Below, piece after piece: positions 38,082-46,620 of a DNA stretch of 64,000 nucleotides. Positions within the stretch are counted from its first letter, which is position 1, and each line of letters starts with the position of its first letter. This stretch comes from Riemerella anatipestifer (GTDB lineage: Bacteria; Bacteroidota; Bacteroidia; Flavobacteriales; Weeksellaceae). Where the stretch lies: contig NZ_CP142016.1 in the NCBI RefSeq assembly GCF_035666175.1, positions 2,108,001-2,172,000 of the forward strand, in the 5' to 3' direction. The notes under the pieces were generated by a model that did not search any database, was not told where the DNA came from, and was given only the letters and a program-made list of their open reading frames with translations. The translations under genes and the position numbers were made by a program.

Positions 38082-38186
38082 TTTACTGATTGTGAGGTGG
38101 TTATTTTATTCTTTTCTCCTTCTTTTAATCGGTCTATTTATGCAGACTAACGAGACACCATTTATTTATTTTCAGTTTTAATAGAT

Positions 38187-39119
38187 ATGAAATCATTTAT
38201 AAAAAAGATTATATTTTTCTCCGTTTTTGGAAGTGTGTTCTATGTAGTAGTTTTGCCAATATGGAGCCAGATAATGCCACCATTTATGGCTAAGAATGTG
38301 AGAAACTGTGTGGGGTGCTATGGTCATTTGTTTTCCAGAACCAGAGATGTTGGCAATCTAGAAAAAAGTCCAGATATTTTATTTTTAGGGTCATCACACG
38401 CTTATCGAGGTTTTGATACTAGGGTATTTAGTAAAAATGGTATTTCTTCATTTAATTTAGGTTCTAGTTCGCAATCACCTATTAACACGCAGGTGTTACT
38501 CAAGCAATATTTGGATAGGATAAAACCTAAAATGATAGTTTACGAAGTGTATGCAGGAACGCTTTCGGCTGATGGTGTAGAGTCTTCTTTGGATATGTTA
38601 AGTAACAATAAAATAGATGTTAATGCTATTGAAATGGTACGGCGTACTAGGCACTTAGCAGTTTTTAATACAGCTATTTATGGTTTATATAGACAAATAT
38701 TAGGTTTAAATAAAACATTTTCTGAACCAAGTATACAGAATGATGATGTTTATGTGCAGGGAGGTGGTTTTGTGGAAACAAAGTTTAGAAAAAATCCAAT
38801 GCTAGAAGAAGCAAAAGGCAAGTGGGAACTTAACCCTAAACAAATTGAGGCTCTGAAGGAAAACTTAGACTATATTAAGAAAAGAAATATACCCTATATT
38901 TTAGTTCAAGCCCCTATTACCAAAAAACTTTATGAGTCTAAAACGAATAACAAATCGGTGGATAGTCTTCTATCAACTATGGGGACTTATAAGAATTTTT
39001 ATGGCGAATTACCTTTAAACGATACCATAGACTTTTACGATAGTAATCATCTTAACCAAGAGGCGGTCGTTAAGTTTAACGAAAGTTTTATTACTTATTT
39101 AAAAACCTTAAAAAGATAG
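38187..39119 (+). CDS. SGNH/GDSL-like protein, probable partner of the MBOAT acyltransferase
   Basis: 310 residues with one N-terminal membrane segment (about residues 7-27) and the rest outside the cytoplasm. DILFLGSSHAYRGFD matches block I (nucleophile Ser), LGSSSQSPINTQ a following block, and FYDSNHLNQEAV the D-x-x-H block. This is the pattern of AlgJ/AlgX/DltD-type proteins that finish acyl transfer together with an MBOAT protein. A CVGCYGH motif near residue 42 is unusual. It starts 5 nt after the stop of the extended MBOAT frame. Confidence 0.75.
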   Translation: MKSFIKKIIFFSVFGSVFYVVVLPIWSQIMPPFMAKNVRNCVGCYGHLFSRTRDVGNLEKSPDILFLGSSHAYRGFDTRVFSKNGISSFNLGSSSQSPINTQVLLKQYLDRIKPKMIVYEVYAGTLSADGVESSLDMLSNNKIDVNAIEMVRRTRHLAVFNTAIYGLYRQILGLNKTFSEPSIQNDDVYVQGGGFVETKFRKNPMLEEAKGKWELNPKQIEALKENLDYIKKRNIPYILVQAPITKKLYESKTNNKSVDSLLSTMGTYKNFYGELPLNDTIDFYDSNHLNQEAVVKFNESFITYLKTLKR

Positions 39120-39121
39120 AT

Positions 39122-40270
39122 ATGAGTGATAAAAAAAAGAAACTTCTCATTCGTATAGGTTCATTGAGACATGGTGGAGCGGAGAAGGTACTGGTAACTT
39201 TTCTTAAAAACCTTCCGCCAGATAAGTATGAGGTGGACTTGTTACTCAATTTATACTCGGGGAAATATCTATCGGAAGTTCCTAGCTGGGTTAATATTTT
39301 GTATCTAAACAAAGGAGAAATGATAACCACTAATCGTTTGCAGGATATTCCTCAAAAAGCGTTTAGAGTTATTTATCAAGGAATACTAAAAAAGTTTCCA
39401 AAGTTACTTTATCATTTTATTCTCAAAGGTAAAAAGTACGATGTTGAATTAGCTGCCATACACGGTTTTAGAGATGAGGTGTTAAATTCGCCGTTGAAAC
39501 AATCTAAGAAAATCATCTGGATACATAACGATTTAAGAAAAACCGAATTTCACAACTATACAGATGCTGAAATTAGAAAGTTTTTTGGATATGATAAGAT
39601 TATGGTCATATCTGAATATATACGGAAAGACTTTGAAAGCCTAGCTCAAAGTGAGGCGGAAAAAAATAAAATTGTTAGGATTTATAATCCACTTGACACG
39701 CAGGAAATTCTTAATAAAAGTAAGGTAGAAGAGTTGCCCAAACCGATGCTTCCAACTTTTGTATCCGTTGGTACGGTGTTTCCACAAAAGGGGTTTGATA
39801 GACTTCTCAAAGTACACAAAAGGCTCTTAGACGAGGGTTTGCCACATCGTGTACAAATTATAGGAGATGGCTATGATTTTGATAATATTCAAAATCTCAA
39901 AACAGAACTTGTGATAGATGATACAGTAGATATGTTAGGCTTTACAGATAACCCATATCCGTATTTCAAAAATGCCGATTTCTATATTTTAAGTTCGAGG
40001 TACGAGGGCTATCCTACCGTGTTGTTTGAAGCGATTACTTTGAGAAAGAATATTATCGCAACAGATGTTTCTGGGGTTAGAGAGATGCTCTTAGATGGAG
40101 AGCTAGGATTTATTGTAGATAATTCAGAAGAAGGTATTTACCAAGGAATGAAAAAGGCACTTACCAATCCACAGTATTTTCAAACCTATCAAGAAAAACT
40201 AAAAGATTACCAAATGCCATTCAATCTTACCAATTCTGTGGAGAAGATAATGCAAATCTTAGATAGTTAG
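39122..40270 (+). CDS. Glycosyltransferase family 4 protein
   Basis: 382 residues, GT-B fold. RIGSLRHGGAEKVLVTFLKNLPPDKYEV, then VSVGTVFPQKGFDRLLKVHKRLLDEGL and the E-x7-E motif in SSRYEGYPTVLFEAITLRK with ATDVSGVREML. Two nt after the SGNH-type gene, so part of the same operon. Similar in order and wording to the first GT4 gene of the locus (32591), suggesting duplication within the locus. Confidence 0.88.
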   Translation: MSDKKKKLLIRIGSLRHGGAEKVLVTFLKNLPPDKYEVDLLLNLYSGKYLSEVPSWVNILYLNKGEMITTNRLQDIPQKAFRVIYQGILKKFPKLLYHFILKGKKYDVELAAIHGFRDEVLNSPLKQSKKIIWIHNDLRKTEFHNYTDAEIRKFFGYDKIMVISEYIRKDFESLAQSEAEKNKIVRIYNPLDTQEILNKSKVEELPKPMLPTFVSVGTVFPQKGFDRLLKVHKRLLDEGLPHRVQIIGDGYDFDNIQNLKTELVIDDTVDMLGFTDNPYPYFKNADFYILSSRYEGYPTVLFEAITLRKNIIATDVSGVREMLLDGELGFIVDNSEEGIYQGMKKALTNPQYFQTYQEKLKDYQMPFNLTNSVEKIMQILDS

Positions 40271-40285
40271 AGCCGCTTTTTTTAT

Positions 40286-40424
40286 TAGGGCGTGCCCCTA
40301 GTCCTTGCAGTGGCTTAGGCTCGGGTCGGTCTTCGGGCAGTCGCTATCTTATAAAATCGAAGGCTGATTCCTTTCATTTTTTATAAGATGAGCTCCCACA
40401 ATGCCTTTCGCCCTCACGCACGGT
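40286..40424 (+). other. GC-rich structured spacer element of unknown role
   Basis: A stretch clearly richer in GC than its surroundings, with no open frame. It begins AGGGCGTGCCCCT, continues with GGCTCGGGTCGGTCTTCGGG, and holds a hairpin with a perfect 11-bp stem (ATCTTATAAAA at 40346-40356 / TTTTATAAGAT at 40379-40389) enclosing AAGG/CCTT. It ends in CCCTCACGCACGG. I recall similar spacers in other flavobacterial genomes but cannot confirm it here. Confidence 0.55.
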
Positions 40425-40448
40425 CTGGATATTATAGAGATATTTCTC

Positions 40449-40456
40449 TATCTTTG
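40449..40456 (+). promoter_or_regulatory. -7 box of the hexapeptide acyltransferase gene
   Basis: TATCTTTG, an exact TAnnTTTG match, 25 nt before the ATG. It overlaps a small palindrome ATAGAGA-TATT-TCTCTAT (40434-40451). A weak TCTG lies about 21 nt upstream. Confidence 0.4.
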
Positions 40457-40481
40457 CCATAAGTTTATCAAGCGGACTTAG

Positions 40482-41033
40482 ATGAATTACACTACTATAC
40501 AAAAAGACTTCTACCGAGAGAGTGGAAAGTGGCTTTCTGGGATTCAGATTTTGAAAAAATGCTTCAGCCCTAATCTGCATTATATTTATTGGTTTCGTAA
40601 AGCACAGAAATATAGAAGTACTCCTTTTTTAGGGTTTATTGTACGATTTATTCTTAGGCACTATCAAATAAAATATGGTTTTCAGATTTATCCTGAAACT
40701 CAAATAGGCGAAGGTTTTTATTTGGGACATTGGGGAGCGGTGGTTATCAATCCGAAAACCATTATTGGTAAAAATTGCAATATAGCACAAGGGGTTACCA
40801 TAGGTCAGCAGAACCGAGGCAAAAAGCAGGGCGTGCCTACCATTGGAGATGAAGTTTGGATTGGGGCTAATGCTGTAATTGTGGGTGGGATAACTATAGG
40901 GAATAACGTCCTTATAGCCCCTAATGCGTATGTGAATACCGATGTATCTAGTGGTTCTGTAGTTATGGGGAATCCAGCACAAATTATCCCTAACGACCAA
41001 GCAACGGAGGGTTATATTAACCATAAAGTTTAA
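40482..41033 (+). CDS. Serine acetyltransferase-like hexapeptide-repeat acyltransferase
   Basis: 183 residues. The left-handed beta-helix is clear from about residue 75: IGEGFYLGHWGAVVINPKTIIGKNC, NIAQGVTIGQQ, PTIGDEVWIGANAVIVGGITIGNN, VLIAPNAYVNTDV. The SAT-like core GHWGAVVI...IAQGVTIG is that of CysE-type enzymes, but the N-terminal CysE helical domain is cut short. In glycan loci such short forms usually acetylate a sugar. It lies at the end of the glycan locus, with its own promoter, so a role there is an inference. Confidence 0.82.
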   Translation: MNYTTIQKDFYRESGKWLSGIQILKKCFSPNLHYIYWFRKAQKYRSTPFLGFIVRFILRHYQIKYGFQIYPETQIGEGFYLGHWGAVVINPKTIIGKNCNIAQGVTIGQQNRGKKQGVPTIGDEVWIGANAVIVGGITIGNNVLIAPNAYVNTDVSSGSVVMGNPAQIIPNDQATEGYINHKV

Positions 41034-41076
41034 TTATAAAAAGTGTTAAAAAATACTTTAATTGGTTCAAAAACAT

Positions 41077-41084
41077 TATATTTG
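41077..41084 (+). promoter_or_regulatory. -7 box upstream of the carbonic anhydrase gene
   Basis: TATATTTG, exact TAnnTTTG; no clear -33 element. It leaves a leader of about 75 nt, which contains the small palindrome CCCTAGGG. Confidence 0.4.
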
Positions 41085-41166
41085 CATAATTCTTGATACC
41101 CTAGGGTGTTGACGATAGTTTGAAAATTATTCAAAACGAGGAGACTAATTTTAAAATTTATATATT

Positions 41167-41850
41167 ATGCCAAATTCGTATGAAGTAATTTTCGAAAACA
41201 ACAAAAAGTGGGTAGAAAGTAAACTGGGTGGAGATGCTGATTTTTTCAAAAATTTAGCTAAAAATCAAACTCCAGATTTTCTTTACATTGGATGTTCGGA
41301 TAGTAGAGCAACAGCAGAGGAGTTAATGGGAGCTCAGCCGGGCGAAGTGTTTGTTCACAGAAATATAGCTAATGTGGTAAATACTTTAGATATGAGTTCT
41401 ACAGCAGTTATACAATATGCCGTAGAACATCTTAAAGTAAAGCACATTGTGGTATGTGGGCATTATAACTGTGGAGGTGTAAAAGCTGCTATGTCTTCTC
41501 AGGATTTAGGATTGCTTAATCCTTGGTTGAGAACTATTAGAGATGTTTACAGGTTACACCAAGCGGAGCTAGACGCTATCGAAGACGAACATAAGCGTTT
41601 CGATAGATTGGTAGAGCTGAATGTTCAGGAGCAATGCATCAATGTAATTAAAATGGCGTGTGTGCAAGAAAGATACATTTTAGAGGAGTTTCCTATTGTA
41701 CACGGGTGGGTGTTTGATTTAAGAACTGGTAAGTTGATAGATTTGAATCTTGATTTTGCTAAGATGCTTAAAGATATTCAAAAAATCTACAATCTAACAG
41801 ATTCTGATTGGGTAATGAGTAGAAGAAATAACAAAAATCTAAACCCTTAA
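41167..41850 (+). CDS. Beta-class carbonic anhydrase
   Basis: 227 residues. Zinc ligands lie in CSDSRATAEELMG (Cys and the Asp-Arg pair) and in CGHYNCGGVKAAM (His and Cys). FVHRNIANVV is also typical. It interconverts CO2 and bicarbonate. It is followed by a small exported protein gene and a SulP transporter gene on the same strand, a common pairing of carbonic anhydrase with a bicarbonate-type transporter. Confidence 0.95.
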   Translation: MPNSYEVIFENNKKWVESKLGGDADFFKNLAKNQTPDFLYIGCSDSRATAEELMGAQPGEVFVHRNIANVVNTLDMSSTAVIQYAVEHLKVKHIVVCGHYNCGGVKAAMSSQDLGLLNPWLRTIRDVYRLHQAELDAIEDEHKRFDRLVELNVQEQCINVIKMACVQERYILEEFPIVHGWVFDLRTGKLIDLNLDFAKMLKDIQKIYNLTDSDWVMSRRNNKNLNP

Positions 41851-41861
41851 AAGTTTTTTAG

Positions 41862-42158
41862 ATGAGGTTTAAAAGTATTTTATTGTTGATGATTTTCCTA
41901 AACTTTATGGCGTTACCAAGTATCGCCAAGATGTTTGGTGAAGACATTTCAATAGTTACTTTTACAATCTCTGAAGAAGAAACACAGTCTGGAGAAACCA
42001 TTTCGTTTTCGGAGAAAATGATTTCGGAAGTTATGAGTTTGCAGGATTTTTCCTTGTTGTCTAGCTATAAATACGCCAGTAGAGTGTTTATAAGTTCTGA
42101 TGATGCAGCTCTTCTCTCACCGTTCTTATCGGTGCATTATACGCCTCCAGAAGCATAA
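41862..42158 (+). CDS. Small exported protein of unknown function
   Basis: 98 residues. The N-terminus MRFKSILLLMIFLNFMALPSIA looks like a signal peptide or a single membrane anchor. The remainder is acidic and Ser-rich (TISEEETQSGETISFSEKMISEVM), with no cysteine and no motif that I know. It lies 11 nt after the carbonic anhydrase stop and before the SulP gene, so co-transcription is likely. Confidence 0.65.
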   Translation: MRFKSILLLMIFLNFMALPSIAKMFGEDISIVTFTISEEETQSGETISFSEKMISEVMSLQDFSLLSSYKYASRVFISSDDAALLSPFLSVHYTPPEA

Positions 42159-42299
42159 TATTACTACTATCTCTTCTTATCTGAGGAGGTTCAGCTTGAT
42201 ATTTTATCAATTTTTAGTCGTTTGAAATAACGGTAAATTCTCTTAGAGAGGTTATTGGTTATTGTAGAAACGAGAGTTCTAATTATTTCAATATTTAAA

Positions 42300-43904
42300 A
42301 TGAAAAAGACATCTTTATTAGGAGGTTTTAAAGAAAACTTTCCTTCAGGACTTGTGGTATTCTTGGTAGCATTACCATTGTGTTTAGGAATTGCATTAGC
42401 ATCTGGAGCACCGCCGCTTTCTGGTATTATTTCTGGTATTATAGGTGGTATTGTGGTAGGTTATATTAGTAATTCGCATATATCAGTATCAGGACCTGCT
42501 GCTGGTTTAACAGCGATTATCCTTACAGCTATTACAGATTTAGGAGCGTTTGAGCTTTTTCTTTGCGCGGGTATTATAGCAGGTGTAATACAGTTGATTT
42601 TAGGATTTGTGCGTGCAGGTAGTATTTCTAATTATTTCCCTACTAATGTGATAGAAGGTATGCTTGCTGGTATTGGAGTTATCATTATTATGAAACAAAT
42701 CCCGCACGCTTTAGGATATGATAGTGATTTTGAAGGAAATGAAACCATTTTTGACAACGGCTATAATCTTGATTCTATATCTAGCTATCTTCAAAATCTT
42801 AGCTCATCGGTGCATATGGGGGCAATTATAGTAACATTAGTTTCTCTTGCGATTCTTTTGTTGTGGGACAATGTGGCAGCACTTAGAAAACTTAAAATGT
42901 TACCAGGAGCATTAGTGGCGGTAGCGGTAGGTATTTTATTAAATGAGTTTTTCAAGGCTAGTGGAAGCTCTTTAGCGATAAGTGAAGAACATTTAGTTAA
43001 TCTGCCAGTACCTCAATCTGCTGAAGATTTTAAAAATATGATTGTATTGCCTGATTTTTCAGGATTTACTAACCCCCAAATTTGGGTAGTGGGGGCTACT
43101 ATAGCTATTGTAGCTTCTATAGAAACATTATTGTGTATTGAAGCAGCAGATAGATTAGATAATAAAAGAAGAATTACAGATACCAACTTAGAGCTTAGAG
43201 CTCAAGGGATAGGTAATATGGTGAGTGCTTTCATTGGAGGGCTTCCAATGACTTCAGTAGTAGTTCGTTCTTCTGCTAATGCCAATGCGGGAGCTACATC
43301 TAAAGTTTCGGCTATTATACATGGCGTATTGTTGTTAGTTTGTGCAGTATCTATACCTGTTATCCTTAATAAGATACCTTTGGCTACTTTAGCAGCAGTA
43401 CTTCTTTTAGTAGGATATAAATTAGCAAAACCATCTACAATTGCTCATTTTTGGCACAAAGGGAAGTATCAATTCATTCCTTTCATAGCTACGGTAGTTG
43501 CAGTTGTGGCTACAGACTTACTGAAAGGAGTGGGAGTAGGTATGGCGATTTCTATATTCTATATTTTACAAGGGAATATGAAAAGAGCGTACTACTTTAG
43601 CCGTGAAGAGTTAGACGAAGCTGATGAAATTACCATAAGATTAGCAGAAGAGGTTTCGTTCCTTAACAAAGCGGCAATCAAGAAGACTTTAAAAAATATA
43701 AAACCAAACTCTAAAGTAACTATAGATGCTAGAAATACCTCTTATATTACTACAGATGTATTAGAGTTAATACAAGACTTTGCTAATGTAAGAGCTAAGG
43801 AGGAAGATATAGAAGTAGTGTTACTAGGGTTTAGAACATCTTATAAAGATTATGAAAAAGACCAACATTCTCATATAGAGCTTGGTCATGGTAAAGCAAT
43901 TTAA
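42300..43904 (+). CDS. SulP-family inorganic anion transporter (probable bicarbonate uptake)
   Basis: 534 residues from ATG 42300 (MKKTSLLGGFKENFPSG); an earlier in-frame start at 42255 would add a poor extension. Ten or more membrane segments: LVVFLVALPLCLGIALASGAPP, ISVSGPAAGLTAII, IASIETLLCIEAADRLD and GNMVSAFIGGLPMTSVVVRSSANANAGA are SulP landmarks. A short STAS domain follows from about residue 445 (ITIRLAEEVSFLNKAAIKKTLKN). The neighbouring carbonic anhydrase suggests bicarbonate rather than sulfate, as in BicA-like proteins, but this is inference. Confidence 0.88.
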   Translation: MKKTSLLGGFKENFPSGLVVFLVALPLCLGIALASGAPPLSGIISGIIGGIVVGYISNSHISVSGPAAGLTAIILTAITDLGAFELFLCAGIIAGVIQLILGFVRAGSISNYFPTNVIEGMLAGIGVIIIMKQIPHALGYDSDFEGNETIFDNGYNLDSISSYLQNLSSSVHMGAIIVTLVSLAILLLWDNVAALRKLKMLPGALVAVAVGILLNEFFKASGSSLAISEEHLVNLPVPQSAEDFKNMIVLPDFSGFTNPQIWVVGATIAIVASIETLLCIEAADRLDNKRRITDTNLELRAQGIGNMVSAFIGGLPMTSVVVRSSANANAGATSKVSAIIHGVLLLVCAVSIPVILNKIPLATLAAVLLLVGYKLAKPSTIAHFWHKGKYQFIPFIATVVAVVATDLLKGVGVGMAISIFYILQGNMKRAYYFSREELDEADEITIRLAEEVSFLNKAAIKKTLKNIKPNSKVTIDARNTSYITTDVLELIQDFANVRAKEEDIEVVLLGFRTSYKDYEKDQHSHIELGHGKAI

Positions 43905-43931
43905 TTTCATTTTATAAGTTTTTCACTAGAG

Positions 43932-43975
43932 GTTGGGCGTCAGTTTATAAAGCTGAAGCCCAACTTTTATTTTTA
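43932..43975 (+). terminator. Terminator after the SulP gene
   Basis: Stem GTTGGGC / GCCCAAC with an inner TCAG/CTGA pair, followed by TTTTATTTTT. Confidence 0.8.
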
Positions 43976-43976
43976 A

Positions 43977-44006
43977 TTGTCCTTAAACATAAATCTTGTA
44001 TCTTTG
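43977..44006 (+). promoter_or_regulatory. Promoter of the PAP2 gene
   Basis: TTG at 43977-43979, 19-nt spacer, TATCTTTG at 43999-44006. One of the best matches in the window. The in-frame TTG at 43977 is therefore promoter, not start; ATG 44022 is the start. Confidence 0.65.
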
Positions 44007-44021
44007 GGGGCTTTTTTATCT

Positions 44022-44912
44022 ATGAAGAAAATATTAGGGGGGATTTCGTTGTGTTGGTTTAGTTTAACCTTTTATATGGTGGTTACGCTAGTTTTGGTGT
44101 TGTTGGTAAAACCCGATGGCTTTTTTCTTATACCAATATTAGAAGGGAGATTTTATTTTTTTGCAGTGTTTTTAGCGGCTTTATTTTTTGATAATCAACT
44201 GAAAAACTATCCAAAAATAAAAGTACTGGTAAGCTGGTTGCTAGCCTATGCCTTTTTAGGTATGGTTTATAAGGAGACGGCACAACTCAATCTTATGTTT
44301 TTTGATAAAATAGATAGTTGGCTAGTTGAGATAGACCACCTTTTGTTTGGCTTTCAGCCTTCGCTAGAGTTTTCTAAGGTTTTTGATTATCCTTGGTTTA
44401 GTGAACTGATGTTCTTAGGGTATTTCTTCTATTACCTAATGCCTCTCATTGTGATGGGAATGCTTTTTAAGTACAAGCCTAATCTATTGGAGTTTTTTGG
44501 TTCTTTATTGATAACAGCTTTTGTTATCTATTACACTATTTTTATTTTTGTTCCAGCGGAAGGGCCACAGTTTTATTTCCCATATCCTAGCAATACGGTA
44601 GAAGCTTATGGTCTTTTTGGAATGGCAGTAAAACAAATCCAATTGATGGGCGAAGCTCCTACGGCGGCATTTCCTAGCTCTCATGTGGGCGTAAGTGTAG
44701 TAGTTCTGATTTGGCTATTTAAACATTACAGAAAATTATTTTTCTTAATATTTCTATTTACATTTATTCTTGTTTTCTCTACGGTGTATATCAAAGCACA
44801 TTATGCGGTAGATGTTTTGGCGGGAGGAGTTACAGGAGTATTGGTTTACTTGCTTAGTTCAAGTATGACTTTATTTTTTATAAAAAAACGAAAACGATGG
44901 AAATCACTATAA
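44022..44912 (+). CDS. PAP2-superfamily membrane phosphatase/phosphotransferase
   Basis: 296 residues from ATG 44022, about seven membrane segments. The last part holds the PAP2 motifs: AAFPSSHVGVSVVVLIW (motif 2, with the catalytic histidine) and STVYIKAHYAVDVLAGG (motif 3). The segment SWLVEIDHLLFGFQPSLEFSK before them is the pattern of the inositol-phosphorylceramide-synthase/AUR1-like branch, which is known for sphingolipid head-group transfer. Bacteroidota make sphingolipids, so a lipid phosphatase or transferase role is plausible. It overlaps the next gene by 16 nt. Confidence 0.82.
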   Translation: MKKILGGISLCWFSLTFYMVVTLVLVLLVKPDGFFLIPILEGRFYFFAVFLAALFFDNQLKNYPKIKVLVSWLLAYAFLGMVYKETAQLNLMFFDKIDSWLVEIDHLLFGFQPSLEFSKVFDYPWFSELMFLGYFFYYLMPLIVMGMLFKYKPNLLEFFGSLLITAFVIYYTIFIFVPAEGPQFYFPYPSNTVEAYGLFGMAVKQIQLMGEAPTAAFPSSHVGVSVVVLIWLFKHYRKLFFLIFLFTFILVFSTVYIKAHYAVDVLAGGVTGVLVYLLSSSMTLFFIKKRKRWKSL

Positions 44913-46021
44913 AACAAGTAGAAGGGGCTAAAGAGCTTCGTGCTTTTATCTACCTTCCAGAGAAGATACACCATAATCATCAGGAGTGGCTACCGCCTCT
45001 CTACATAGATGAAGAGAAGTTTTTTAATCCTAAGAGAAACCCCGCATTTCAGCATAACGACACCATTCTATTATTAGCTTACCAAAATGGAAAAGCAGTT
45101 GGTAGAATTATGGGGATTATACCACATGAGTATAACAAAAAACAAAACCTTAAAACAGCAAGATTTAGCTATTTTGAATGTTATGAGGACGAAGCCGTAT
45201 TCTCGACGTTATTAAAAGAGGTAGAGCAATGGGCGAAGTCTAAAGGTTGCGAAGAGCTTATTGGACCGATGGGATTTTCCGACAAAGAGCCTCAAGGGTT
45301 TCTTACCAAAGGATTCTCTGAACCTACGATGATGATTACCAACTCTAGCTTTGAGTATATGTCTAGAATGATTTTGGCTTCGGGGTACAGTTCTTTTGTG
45401 GAGTTGTGTCAATATGATGTTCCGCTAACTTCTAAAATTACCGAACGCTACGAGGCTTTTACGGAAAGAATACAAAGCAGAATGAACATCACGGTACATC
45501 AGTTCACTTCTACGAAACAGGTGAAGCCTTTTGTGAAGTCGGTGTTTAACCTTATCAATGCTACTTATCAAGAAATCTATGGCTTTACTTCTATTTCAGA
45601 GGAAGAAATGGACGAGTTTGCCAACCGTTTTCTCCCATTATTAAATCCTAAGTTAATTAAAATTATTAGCGATGGTTCGGGGAGGGTAGTGGCGTTTGTG
45701 ATAGCGATGGCAGACCTAAGCCAAGGGATTAAAAAGGCTAAAGGGAGACTGTTGCCATTGGGTTGGTTCCATATTTTGAGAGCGTCTAAAACATCTAAAC
45801 GATTGGTGCTATTGTTAGGCGGTATTGCACCAGATTATCAAAACAAAGGTCTAGATGCGGTTTTGGCAACGCACCTTTTTGGTTCTGCAATTAAGCTAGG
45901 CTTTAGATCGGTAGATAGCCACTTAATTATGAGAGAAAACCACAAGATGCGTGCAGAGATAGAGCGTTTGCCTAACCACAGAATGTACAAGGAGTACACT
46001 ATCTATAAAAAGGAAATTTAG
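44897..46021 (+). CDS. GNAT-like conserved protein
   Basis: 374 residues, soluble. The N-terminal part reads ELRAFIYLPEKIHHNHQEWLPPLYIDEEKFFNP and AYQNGKAVGRIMGIIPHEYNK, the look of a GNAT acyltransferase half; EELIGPMGFSDKEPQGFLTKGF is typical of this uncharacterised group. A second half contains LVLLLGGIAPDYQNKGLDAVLATHLFGSA, another acetyl-CoA-binding-type loop. The substrate is not known. The start overlaps the PAP2 gene by 16 nt, so the two are co-translated, which hints at a shared lipid pathway. Confidence 0.7.
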   Translation: MEITIKQVEGAKELRAFIYLPEKIHHNHQEWLPPLYIDEEKFFNPKRNPAFQHNDTILLLAYQNGKAVGRIMGIIPHEYNKKQNLKTARFSYFECYEDEAVFSTLLKEVEQWAKSKGCEELIGPMGFSDKEPQGFLTKGFSEPTMMITNSSFEYMSRMILASGYSSFVELCQYDVPLTSKITERYEAFTERIQSRMNITVHQFTSTKQVKPFVKSVFNLINATYQEIYGFTSISEEEMDEFANRFLPLLNPKLIKIISDGSGRVVAFVIAMADLSQGIKKAKGRLLPLGWFHILRASKTSKRLVLLLGGIAPDYQNKGLDAVLATHLFGSAIKLGFRSVDSHLIMRENHKMRAEIERLPNHRMYKEYTIYKKEI

Positions 46022-46030
46022 CGAAGCGGA

Positions 46031-46594
46031 TTACTTTCCATTAAAGCCTGTCATCGCATTTTGGATACCTGCGAAAACAAAAGCTAAAGAAGCCTTAGTA
46101 AATTGCTCTAGGCGTTCTGGGAGTTTGCTTTGTTCTTCCTCGGTCCATTTGCCGAGTACATAGTCCACTTGTTTACCTTCGGAGAAATTGGCAGAAATAC
46201 CAAACCTTAATCTTGGGTAGTTTTGCGTTTGTAGGAGTTCTTGGATATTTTTTAGTCCATTATGTCCTGCGTCTGAGCCTTTCATTTTCATTCTAAGCGT
46301 ACCGAAAGGCAAGGCTAAATCATCGGTGATGACAAGCAAATTTTCTAGCGGAATGTTCTCTTTTTTTAGCCAAAACTTCACGGCGTTACCGCTTAAATTC
46401 ATATAGGTGTCGGGTTTTAGTAATATTACTTTTCTGCCCTTATATTTACCCTCTGCTACCCAGCCAAAGTTAGCTGTTTTAAAAGGAGCCTCTATGCTTT
46501 CTGCAATTTTTTCTACAACTTTAAAGCCTACATTGTGGCGAGTTTCTGTGTACTCGTCTCCTTTGTTGCCCAGCCCTACGATAAGGTATTTCAT
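46031..46594 (-). CDS. pth: Peptidyl-tRNA hydrolase
   Basis: 187 residues. MKYLIVGLGNKGDEYTETRHNVGFKVV carries the conserved Asn and the catalytic His; LLKPDTYMNLSGNAV, VITDDLALPFG and GSDAGHNGLKNI follow. It frees peptides from tRNA after abortive translation. It is transcribed against the GNAT-like gene, leaving 9 nt between their ends. Confidence 0.95.
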   Translation of the reverse strand: MKYLIVGLGNKGDEYTETRHNVGFKVVEKIAESIEAPFKTANFGWVAEGKYKGRKVILLKPDTYMNLSGNAVKFWLKKENIPLENLLVITDDLALPFGTLRMKMKGSDAGHNGLKNIQELLQTQNYPRLRFGISANFSEGKQVDYVLGKWTEEEQSKLPERLEQFTKASLAFVFAGIQNAMTGFNGK

Positions 46595-46620
46595 GGTTTT
46601 ACTTTATTTTTAATGCGGTG

